In this document: positions 1-6,109 of the stretch, in pieces
How the letters are laid out: every line of letters starts with the position of its first letter
How positions within the stretch are numbered: position 1 is the stretch's first letter
Source of the DNA: Candidatus Sulfopaludibacter sp. SbA3
Lineage (GTDB): Bacteria > Acidobacteriota > Terriglobia > Bryobacterales > Bryobacteraceae
Length of the DNA: 19,222 bases
NCBI GenBank assembly: GCA_945861255.1
Contig: CAMAUG010000035.1
Location: 1-19,222, forward strand
Reading direction: 5' to 3'
Made by a program: the position numbers and the translations under genes
The notes under the pieces: generated by a model
The model's database searches: none
Told to the model about the DNA's origin: nothing
Seen by the model: the letters and a program-made list of their open reading frames with translations, nothing else

Positions 1-119
1 CATGGCACGGCCTGCGCGCGCCAGCCCCCTGCCGTAATCAGTACCACGTTGGGCTTGCGCTCCGCCGCCGCGGCCAGCAGGGCGGCCGGCGTCAACAGAA
101 ATGTACGTCGGTCGACCAT
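1..119 (-). CDS. Sulfatase-like secreted protein, N-terminal fragment
   Basis: Only the first 39 codons lie in the window; the gene runs off the left edge. From ATG at 119 the product opens with MVDRRTFLLTPAALLAAAA, a short Arg-Arg plus hydrophobic stretch like a Tat-type export signal. It is followed by RKPNVVLITAGGWRAQAVP, which lines up with the first strand of the arylsulfatase/alkaline-phosphatase superfamily (usual form PNVLLIxxDDxR). In that family the Asp pair binds the active-site metal; here the positions read Gly-Gly, which is odd. The start lies 9 nt after the stop of the PRTase gene on the same strand, so the two are probably co-transcribed. The family call rests on about 20 residues. 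A different secreted hydrolase is possible. Confidence 0.5.
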   Translation of the reverse strand, partial: MVDRRTFLLTPAALLAAAAERKPNVVLITAGGWRAQAVP

Positions 120-128
120 GGGGCGCGG

Positions 129-743
129 CTACACCCACACTTTCGTCAACGGCACGCCCTGCCTGCACAATTCACAAGCCGCCCCGGCCTGGGAATATTC
201 GGAACTGAACTTCGCCAGTTGGTAGAACGGCAGCTTCCCAAAATCCGCCACGCCGGGCGTGGGGTCGTGAATCAGAACGGCAATGCCCACCACTTCCCCG
301 CCCCTGTCCTCCACCAGCTGCTTCAGTTGCGTCAGGCGGCGCCCGGAGCGAATGATGTCGTCGACCAGCAGCACCTTCTCACCGGGTTCCAGTGCAAAGA
401 ACATGCGGAAATTCAGTGGATCGTTTTGCGTCACGCTCTCCGCCCAGTAAACCTGATGGGCTCGCAACGCTTCGCACACGCCGTAAGCCACCGGGAGGCC
501 GCCGGTGGCAGGTGCGACAATCGAGAGCTTCGAGAGCATGGCCCGAATCTCTCCGTTGGAACGCACCAATCTGCTGAGCGCGACACTCAGCAGCGTGGCG
601 TCCTCATGCCGGCGCATCGCCAGCGCCATCTGAATGTAGTTGGCCGAGTGCAGGCCGCTGGGATACTCAAAGTGGCCTTGGCGCAGGCCCCCTGCGCGCT
701 GGACCAGATCCAGCACTTCCGCGTTGGTGGGAATCAGTTGCAT
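129..743 (-). CDS. Orotate phosphoribosyltransferase-like PRTase
   Basis: 204-residue type I phosphoribosyltransferase. The N-terminal part (GHFEYPSGLHSANYI, about residues 23-37) resembles the orotate phosphoribosyltransferase entry (F-x-L-x-S-G-x-x-S-x-Y). The PRPP loop is seen as VLLVDDIIRSGRRL (about 123-136), two acidic residues followed by the phosphate-binding turn. If it is a true OPRT it adds orotate to PRPP in pyrimidine synthesis. The loop is not the canonical VEDVITTGGS form, and the C-terminus carries a CELCRQGVPL motif, so it may belong to an OPRT-like paralogue group with another base as substrate. The ATG lies 4 nt after the stop of the sugar transferase and has no clear ribosome site of its own, suggesting translational coupling. 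The general fold is secure; the substrate is not. Confidence 0.75.
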   Translation of the reverse strand: MQLIPTNAEVLDLVQRAGGLRQGHFEYPSGLHSANYIQMALAMRRHEDATLLSVALSRLVRSNGEIRAMLSKLSIVAPATGGLPVAYGVCEALRAHQVYWAESVTQNDPLNFRMFFALEPGEKVLLVDDIIRSGRRLTQLKQLVEDRGGEVVGIAVLIHDPTPGVADFGKLPFYQLAKFSSEYSQAGAACELCRQGVPLTKVWV

Positions 744-747
744 GCCG

Positions 748-2178
748 TCAGTGCGCCCCCCTGCCTGTTAACACCTGCGGAATGGTACGCAGGATGATCT
801 TCCAATCAAGCGCCAGCGACCAGGTATCGATGTACTGCATATCCAGACGCATCCATGTATCGAAGTCCACGCGGTCGCGCCCGCTCACCACCCACAGGCA
901 CGTCAGCCCCGGGCGCATGCGCAGGCGCCGCCGCTGCCATCGTTCATATTGTTCCACCTCGGCAGGCAACGGCGGGCGCGGTCCAACCAGAGACATGTCG
1001 CCCTTCAGCACGTTCCACAACTGCGGCCATTCGTCGATTGAAAACTTGCGCAGCCAGCGGCCCACCGGTGTCAGCCGCGGATCATTCTTCATCTTAAAAA
1101 CAGTAGTACGCTCATTCAGGTGTTCCAGCTCCGCGCGCCGCGCCTCCGCGTCCGCGGACATGGACCGGAATTTGTAGAACACGAACCGGCGGCCGTTCAA
1201 TCCGCACCGGACCTGGCGGAAAACAGCCGGTCCGGGAGAAGTGAGCTTGATGAGGAGCGCGATGACCAGTAGGAACGGGCTGAGCAGCACCAGCGCCGCA
1301 CCGGCCAGCAGAACATCGGTGGCGCGTTTGACCAACAGGCGGATTTCGTCGTGTGGCGTCGCAGAAAACGTGAGCAGAGGCGATGCGCCCAGGCGGTCCA
1401 GATACACGTGGCTGTTGACGTGGGGAAAGAAATCAACCGCAACGCGCGTGCGGACGCCTTCTTCGTCGCACAGCAGGAAGATGTCCTCCAGTCCGGCCAA
1501 CCGGCGGCTGTCGACGGCGAAAATAATCTCATCGATCACGTGGCGCTGCAGCAACTCCGTGAGCTCGCTGAGTGCCCGCACGGGATACGTTTGCCGCAGC
1601 GTGATCTCCGCGGCGGAAGGGTCCTCCGGCTCGGCCAGAAAACCCGTCAGGCGCACGCCATAGGCGGCCGCATCCTCAATTTGGCGCCCAATGCGCAGCG
1701 CCGCGTCGCCCGTTCCCACCACCATGACGAAGTTGGGCGCCCCGAATTCGCGGCGGAATGCCCCCAGCAGGCGGCTGGCATTGAGTCGGAACAGACAGAG
1801 CAGCATCCACGCCGTAATCGCGAAGATGCCCAGGAAAGACCGGCTGAGTTCCAGACGCAGCAGAAACTGAAGCAAGACCACGGCGGCCGCGCCCACCAGA
1901 CACTGGCGGAACGCGTCGCGCAGGATGACGCGCTTGTGCGCGGCGTCTATGCGGTCGTAGATTTGCCACCACGCCCCCAGCGCCAGCCACATCGCGACGG
2001 AATATCCGGCCAGCAGCACCGCTACCGGAACCGTGAGGAAAAATTCGCGCTCAAACCCGGCCGCGCGTTCGTTCAGCGATGCGCGAATCCAATAGGCAGC
2101 CACAAACGCCGCCACTACCAGAATCGCGTCGGAGACCCCGAAGAATATCCGGACCCGCCTATGGTGAGCTCTAAACAT
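748..2178 (-). CDS. Polyprenyl-phosphate sugar-1-phosphate transferase (exopolysaccharide initiation)
   Basis: 476-residue membrane protein of the WbaP/CpsE family, which moves a sugar-1-phosphate from a UDP-sugar to undecaprenyl phosphate and so starts an exopolysaccharide or O-antigen repeat unit. Four hydrophobic segments occupy about residues 12-31, 48-68, 94-108 and 117-132. A Rossmann-like regulatory domain follows (VMVVGTGDAALRIG, about 151-164). The catalytic domain opens with a fifth membrane segment (about 287-312). It then shows the signatures FRQVRCGLNGRRF, FYKFRSM, NDPRLTPVGRWLRKFSIDEW with the catalytic Asp-Glu at 382-383, and LVGPRPPLP. Length and domain order are normal for a complete enzyme. 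The ATG at 2178 is the third of three tandem copies of the start region. The spacing to the PRTase gene is 4 nt. Confidence 0.93.
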   Translation of the reverse strand: MFRAHHRRVRIFFGVSDAILVVAAFVAAYWIRASLNERAAGFEREFFLTVPVAVLLAGYSVAMWLALGAWWQIYDRIDAAHKRVILRDAFRQCLVGAAAVVLLQFLLRLELSRSFLGIFAITAWMLLCLFRLNASRLLGAFRREFGAPNFVMVVGTGDAALRIGRQIEDAAAYGVRLTGFLAEPEDPSAAEITLRQTYPVRALSELTELLQRHVIDEIIFAVDSRRLAGLEDIFLLCDEEGVRTRVAVDFFPHVNSHVYLDRLGASPLLTFSATPHDEIRLLVKRATDVLLAGAALVLLSPFLLVIALLIKLTSPGPAVFRQVRCGLNGRRFVFYKFRSMSADAEARRAELEHLNERTTVFKMKNDPRLTPVGRWLRKFSIDEWPQLWNVLKGDMSLVGPRPPLPAEVEQYERWQRRRLRMRPGLTCLWVVSGRDRVDFDTWMRLDMQYIDTWSLALDWKIILRTIPQVLTGRGAH

Positions 2179-2210
2179 GACGGGCTCTAAACATGACGCG
2201 CTCTAGACAT
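2163..2210 (-). repeat. Triplicated 16-bp start-codon repeat
   Basis: Read on the minus strand there are three 16-bp units in a row, each beginning with ATG: ATGTCTAGAGCGCGTC, ATGTTTAGAGCCCGTC and ATGTTTAGAGCTCACC. The third contains the start codon of the sugar transferase. Because 16 is not a multiple of three, each ATG is in a different frame. The first two open 7-codon frames, MSRARHV and MFRARHV, each ended by the TAG inside the next unit. Confidence 0.8.
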
Positions 2211-2285
2211 GAGGCCGGCGGCTGCCTTCTTCAATTTCCACTCTAGCGAAATCAAGGACAGCCGTCGGCTCCCGCCATCGACTGT

Positions 2286-3608
2286 TTATCGGGTGTGGCG
2301 GACGCTGGGGCCGCGCGCGAAGCTCGACATCGGCGGCGGAGGCAGTGGCGGCGGCTCGGGCGCGGGCTTCTTGGGTCGCGCGTCCAGGCGTTTCAGGATC
2401 ATCTCTTCCCTGGTCCTGTGGAATTTCGGCGTGCCCTGCGCCACCCCCGTCGCCACCACCATTTCATCGGTGATCTCCAGCGCCGCCGGTATGTACTTCT
2501 GGAAGTAATTCTTGATCCGGTCCTGCACCAGCCTCTGCTCGGAGTAGACCAACAGGTACAGAATCGCTTCCCCCGGGGCTTTTGATAGCACTTGATAGAG
2601 CTGGGAGGCCTTCTGAAGCTTCGCGCTTTTCAGCTCCTTTTCCAGCTTCTTCGCGGTCCCATCCAACTTTTGCGAAGCGCTGATTTCGCTCCTGGTGAGC
2701 GCAGCCGCATTGACCAGCGCCGCACTCTCCTTCGCGTTCAACTTGTCTAACAGCACCTTCAGGAACAAGGGCAAAGGCGTAATCTTGAAATCCACGCCCA
2801 CCGGAACCAGCTGCCGGGCTTTTTGCAGCTTGGCGAATTCCGCCAGATTCAACTTGGGCCCCGTCAGCTCGGGAGAAAAAAGCTCCATGAGTTTTTCATC
2901 CACCAGCGCCTGGATCAGATCGGCCGGCGCCGCTTCCACCGCCATGCTGCGCAGTTCCTCTCCCAGCGCTCCGGGAGTGATCTTGGCCAGCATACCGGCT
3001 TCCCGGGCGTTCTCATATTGCAGGCGCGTACGCTCATCGATCGAATAACCCAGGCGGATCTTGAAGCGGATGATCCGCACCATGCGCGCGGGATCGTCGT
3101 AGAACGAATAATTGTGGATAGCGCGCATTTCCTTGCGCTCAATGTCTCCGATGCCGTTGGTGGGGTCGATGGGCAGCCCCAGCGAGGCTTTATTCAGCGA
3201 CAGCGCGATCGCGTTCACCGTGAAATCGCGGCAACGCAGGTCCTCGTACAGTGTGGCCGGCGCCACTTGCGGTTTGCTGCCCGATTTGAGGAAGCGCTCC
3301 TGGTGGGCCATACCCAACGAACCCAAAACGCCCCCGGCAAAGCGCATATCCACGGACTTGCGCAAATCGTCGGTGGAAAGCAATGTGGCTCCGAGCTTCT
3401 TCTCCGCCACCTTGGCCAATTTGAGGGCGTTGCCCTCCACCGTGAAATCCAGATCGCGCACCGGCCAGCTTCCCAGCATGTCGCGCATGGCGCCGCCCGT
3501 CAGGTAGACGTTGACGCCCGCCTCCGTCGCCAGTTGCCGCATCTGCCCCACCACGCGGAACTGGTCCGCGCTTAGCCGGCTCTCCAGCATGAACATGTAA
3601 TCGCTCAT
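2286..3608 (-). CDS. CCA-adding enzyme / poly(A) polymerase family nucleotidyltransferase
   Basis: 440-residue class II template-independent nucleotidyltransferase, which adds CCA or A residues to RNA 3' ends. Visible hallmarks are the glycine motif YLTGGAMRDMLG (about 35-46), the two catalytic aspartates in VRDLDFTVEG (Asp52, Asp54), the RCRDFTVNAIAL motif and YDDPARMVRIIRF of the neck region. The C-terminal half is poorly conserved and ends in a proline-rich tail (PEPPPLPPPP). There is no HD domain. Sequence alone does not separate CCA addition from poly(A) addition. In lineages with one copy the CCA role is expected. The ATG at 3608 has an AGGA ribosome site 4 nt upstream. The gene follows xerD on the same strand after a short repeat-bearing gap. 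Confidence 0.85.
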   Translation of the reverse strand: MSDYMFMLESRLSADQFRVVGQMRQLATEAGVNVYLTGGAMRDMLGSWPVRDLDFTVEGNALKLAKVAEKKLGATLLSTDDLRKSVDMRFAGGVLGSLGMAHQERFLKSGSKPQVAPATLYEDLRCRDFTVNAIALSLNKASLGLPIDPTNGIGDIERKEMRAIHNYSFYDDPARMVRIIRFKIRLGYSIDERTRLQYENAREAGMLAKITPGALGEELRSMAVEAAPADLIQALVDEKLMELFSPELTGPKLNLAEFAKLQKARQLVPVGVDFKITPLPLFLKVLLDKLNAKESAALVNAAALTRSEISASQKLDGTAKKLEKELKSAKLQKASQLYQVLSKAPGEAILYLLVYSEQRLVQDRIKNYFQKYIPAALEITDEMVVATGVAQGTPKFHRTREEMILKRLDARPKKPAPEPPPLPPPPMSSFARGPSVRHTR

Positions 3609-3625
3609 TCGTTCCTGTCCTCAAA

Positions 3626-3670
3626 CCGCCGTCCTGGCGGCATCCAAAACTGCCGCTCCGGCGGCGTCCA
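3626..3670. repeat. Paired 19-bp hairpin repeats between xerD and the nucleotidyltransferase gene
   Basis: Two direct copies of 19 bp, at 3628-3646 and 3652-3670, differ at four positions, all transitions. Each forms a small GC hairpin (CCGCC-GTCCT-GGCGG at 3626-3640; GCCG-CTC-CGGC in the second). No T-run follows, so a rho-independent terminator is not supported. They may affect mRNA processing between the two genes. Confidence 0.5.
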
Positions 3671-3674
3671 GCGC

Positions 3675-4616
3675 CTATGCCCGCGGATGGTGTTGGTCGA
3701 TCGTCTCCCGCAGACGCCGTTGCGCCACGTGAGTATACACCTGGGTTGTGGAAATGTCCGCATGCCCCAGCATCACCTGCACGCTCCGCAGATCCGCTCC
3801 ACCTTCCACCAGGTGGGTTGCAAAACTGTGCCGGATCAGATGCGGCGTCAACCGCCGTTGCATGCCGGCCTTCAGACCCCACGCTCGGAGCAATCTCCAA
3901 AACGTCTGTCGCGACATCGCTGCCCCCCGGGCGGTGACAAACAAGGCCGGGCTAGCCTTTCCTTTGAGCAAACGGGGCCGGCCGCGTTCCAGGTATCGAT
4001 CCATTGCCTCGCCCGCCGACTGCCCGAACGGCACCAGGCGCTGCTTGTTGCCCTTGCCGGTGACTCGCACCAAGCCCATTTCGCGCTCCACGGCGGACAT
4101 CGGCAGCGCGCACAGCTCGGAAACCCGCAGTCCAGCCGCGTAAAGTAGTTCCAGCATCGCCCGGTCCCTCAACCCCGCGGGCTTATCCGCGGATGGGGCG
4201 CGCAGCAGCAGTTCCACTTCCTCCCGATTTAAGTACTTGGGGAGCGCGGTCCCCTGTTTGGGCGGCTGAAGGAATTCGGTGGGGTCGCGGTCCAGAACGC
4301 CGTCCTGAATCAGAAATCGGTAGAAATTGCGCAACGTCGTGATGTGCCGCGCGATCGAACGCGGCGAAAGTTTCACCGCATAAAGCTTCTCTATGTAGCG
4401 GTTGAGGTCTTCCGCATCCAGATCCCGCGCAGCCTTTGGCGTCGCGGATCTAAGTCTTTCTAAATCCGATTGATAGGACTGGATCGAGTTGGACGCCAAC
4501 CCCTTCTCCACGCGGCAGAAATTGAGAAAGGACTGGACGCAACCATCGATGGTCCCCGCCGGGGGATGGCCGGGAGCGGTCTTCGCGCGCGTTACCCGCT
4601 TTGAGTCCGCCTGCAT
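3675..4616 (-). CDS. xerD: Tyrosine recombinase XerD-like
   Basis: 313-residue Xer-type tyrosine recombinase, the enzyme pair-member that resolves chromosome dimers at dif beside the division septum. An N-terminal SAM-like core-binding domain covers about residues 22-110. The catalytic domain shows Arg164 (AAGLRVSEL), Lys188 (TGKGNKQR), His259 and Arg262 (TPHLIRHSFATH), His285 (LGHADIS) and the nucleophile Tyr294 (TTQVYTHV). The string GADLRSVQ-LGHADISTTQVYTHVA is closer to XerD than to XerC. All six catalytic residues are present and the length is normal for the family, apart from an N-terminal extension of about 20 residues. It is the first gene of a leftward run, divergent from the gene at 4756. 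Nothing suggests it belongs to an integrated element. Confidence 0.9.
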   Translation of the reverse strand: MQADSKRVTRAKTAPGHPPAGTIDGCVQSFLNFCRVEKGLASNSIQSYQSDLERLRSATPKAARDLDAEDLNRYIEKLYAVKLSPRSIARHITTLRNFYRFLIQDGVLDRDPTEFLQPPKQGTALPKYLNREEVELLLRAPSADKPAGLRDRAMLELLYAAGLRVSELCALPMSAVEREMGLVRVTGKGNKQRLVPFGQSAGEAMDRYLERGRPRLLKGKASPALFVTARGAAMSRQTFWRLLRAWGLKAGMQRRLTPHLIRHSFATHLVEGGADLRSVQVMLGHADISTTQVYTHVAQRRLRETIDQHHPRA

Positions 4617-4632
4617 TCAATTTGTCCGCGGT

Positions 4633-4708
4633 GAGCCCTGCATGGCCGGGTTGGGCTCGCGCTGAGCCCGGTCTGCATTGAGCCGCCGCATTGAGCCAAT
4701 GATACAAT
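4633..4708 (+). promoter_or_regulatory. Repeat-rich divergent control region with a -10-like box
   Basis: Between xerD and the rightward gene the motif GAGCC occurs four times in one orientation (4633, 4664, 4680, 4693), the last two within a 13-bp tandem unit GCATTGAGCC. GGGCTC-N5-GAGCCC at 4653-4669 is a perfect dyad. TACAAT at 4703-4708 fits a -10 box, with TTGAGC at 4678-4683 as a weak -35 at 19 bp. Repeated half-sites suggest a regulator binding here, but this is inference. Confidence 0.4.
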
Positions 4709-4755
4709 ACTTGCGAAATTGTTTGGAAGCGATTCTCGCAAAAAAGGCTTACGCA

Positions 4756-5250
4756 TTGCCTCAGTCCAGTAACAAAAAGGTGGTGGTCGCGCGGTTCGAG
4801 CGGGAGCCGGTCATCGGATTCGTACAATCGCCCGGTGGATTTTCCACTGATGCGGTGGAGGTGTTGACGCCGTCTGGAAACCTGCTTCGCCTTCCCTATC
4901 CAGAAGTGAAAGCTGTTTGTTTTGTTAGAGATTTCGAGTCCCTCGAAGCCAACGCCCCATGGCGGCCCCACCGCGCCTTTGCCACGCGGCCGAAGACCCG
5001 GGGCCTGTGGGTCCGTTTGATCTTCCGCGACGGTGACACCGTGGAAGGCCTGGTCTCCAACAACCTGATGCTGCTCGAGCCCGCTGGTTTTCACGCCATA
5101 CCGCCGGACCCCACCTTCCAGCTCCAGCACATATTTGTGCCGCGCGCGGCTTTGACAGACGTGCAGGTGCTGGGCGTGATCGGCAGCCCTCTACGCCGGA
5201 AGCGTCCAGCCGAGCCGGCCGCGGATGCCGAGCAGTTGAAGATGTTTTAG
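4756..5250 (+). CDS. Conserved hypothetical protein (possibly DUF6982)
   Basis: 164-residue soluble protein with no signal or membrane segment. It has two beta-rich blocks: KKVVVARFEREPVIGFV ... LLRLPYPEVKAVCFVRDF, then GLWVRLIFRDGDTVEGLV ... IFVPRAALTDVQVLGV. The two halves look like repeated small beta-barrels of a kind I associate with DUF6982-like proteins of Acidobacteria. No catalytic motif is visible and I do not know the function. I place the start at TTG 4756 because AAAGG lies 8 nt upstream and because a -10 box at 4703-4708 would sit inside a longer version. TTG 4678 and ATG 4699 are in-frame alternatives. The stop TAG overlaps the convergent acetyltransferase stop within the four bases TTAG. 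Confidence 0.7.
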   Translation: MPQSSNKKVVVARFEREPVIGFVQSPGGFSTDAVEVLTPSGNLLRLPYPEVKAVCFVRDFESLEANAPWRPHRAFATRPKTRGLWVRLIFRDGDTVEGLVSNNLMLLEPAGFHAIPPDPTFQLQHIFVPRAALTDVQVLGVIGSPLRRKRPAEPAADAEQLKMF

Positions 5251-5762
5251 TCCAACATCAGCTCCATGAACACGTCCACCCTCGTATAGAGGGTCGGATG
5301 ATCGGGAGGTACGCGGCGGAACCCCGCGGATTCGTACAGATGGATGGCGTTGGCTAGCTTGGTGTTGGTCTCCAGGTACAAGCGGCGCCCGTGGATGGCC
5401 CTGGCGTGGTTGATGACGAACGCCAGCAGCCGCCGGCCCAGCCCCATTCCCCGGCGGTCCGCCGCGATGGTCATCTTGACCAGCTCGTAGCTCCCTCCAC
5501 CCATCGGGATAAGAGCACAGCAGCCCACCGCACGCGCGCCATCCAGGGCCATGGCGATCGCTCCACCGCCCGTTCCGTGGGCGCCCGCTGCAAGAACGTA
5601 GCGCTCGGGATCGCCGAGCACTTCGCGATCTTTGTCCTCCAGCGTGAAGAACTCCTGAATCCAGTGTTCGTTGAGCTCGCGGAAAGCGGTGGCGTCGCCC
5701 GATTCAAATAAGCGAAACGTGACTTCCTGCAGGGGTTGGGAATGTGCGCCCGGCGTCACCAT
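5247..5762 (-). CDS. GNAT family N-acetyltransferase
   Basis: 171-residue GNAT-fold acetyltransferase using acetyl-CoA. The core is complete: VTFRLFESGDATAFREL (beta1-alpha1), YELVKMTIAADRRGMGLGRRLL with the acetyl-CoA pyrophosphate loop RRGMGLG, and YLETNTKLANAIHLYESAGFRRV for the last strands. The acceptor cannot be read from sequence; the LETNTKLxNAIxLYExxGF pattern is common in small-molecule or amino-acid acetyltransferases. GGAGG lies only 1 nt upstream of the ATG, so the GTG that follows could be the real start. The gene is convergent with the hypothetical at 4756 and divergent from the TPR gene across only 24 bp. Confidence 0.88.
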   Translation of the reverse strand: MVTPGAHSQPLQEVTFRLFESGDATAFRELNEHWIQEFFTLEDKDREVLGDPERYVLAAGAHGTGGGAIAMALDGARAVGCCALIPMGGGSYELVKMTIAADRRGMGLGRRLLAFVINHARAIHGRRLYLETNTKLANAIHLYESAGFRRVPPDHPTLYTRVDVFMELMLD

Positions 5763-5786
5763 GCCTCCAGGCGCTATCCTATCAGT

Positions 5787-6095
5787 TTGGCAAACTCACG
5801 CGTAGAACTTCTCGAGCAGATCCTGGCCCAGGACCCCGGCTCGCTGCTTGCCCGTTACGGATTGGCGATGGAATACGTCAATCAATCACAGTGGGCGCGC
5901 GCGATGCCGGAATTCGAGGCGGTATTGAAGACGGATCCCTCCTACGGGGCGGCGTATTACCACGGAGGGCAGACGTTGGAGAAACTAGGGGAGATCGATG
6001 CCGCGCGCGACTTTTATCGTCGCGGCCTGGCGGCCTCCCGGGACCCGCACACCCGCGGCGAACTGGAAGCCGCACTCGCTATACTGGGCGAATAG
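5787..6095 (+). CDS. Small TPR protein
   Basis: 102 codons encoding about three helical hairpins of tetratricopeptide type: SLLARYGLAMEYVNQSQWARAMPEFEAVLKTDP is split over the first, and AAYYHGGQTLEKLGEIDAARDFYRRGL forms the second. The protein is cytosolic (no signal peptide) and probably a protein-binding scaffold. I start at TTG 5787, which gives MANSRVELLEQ. The longer in-frame ATG at 5736 would overlap the divergent acetyltransferase gene and adds an unlikely Cys/His/Arg-rich leader. TATCCT ends 6 nt before this TTG, matching the leaderless spacing of other genes here, although TTG starts on leaderless mRNAs are unusual. First gene of a rightward run that ends with rnc. Confidence 0.75.
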   Translation: MANSRVELLEQILAQDPGSLLARYGLAMEYVNQSQWARAMPEFEAVLKTDPSYGAAYYHGGQTLEKLGEIDAARDFYRRGLAASRDPHTRGELEAALAILGE

Positions 6096-6109
6096 GACGT
6101 GACGACAGC

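Noticed and set aside
1351..2190. Long plus-strand open frame opposite the sugar transferase
   Set aside because: Composition is Arg/Gln/His-rich as expected of antisense GC-rich DNA; the minus-strand gene has complete family motifs.
3675..4616. The tyrosine recombinase as integrase of a genomic island
   Set aside because: It has XerD motifs and length, sits among housekeeping-type genes, and no attachment-site duplication or tRNA is nearby.
5744..6109. Upstream extension of the large TPR reading frame across the small TPR gene
   Set aside because: It is Arg/Pro-rich, runs in another frame through a well-formed TPR gene and lacks a start signal; ATG 6110 or TTG 6317 fits better.
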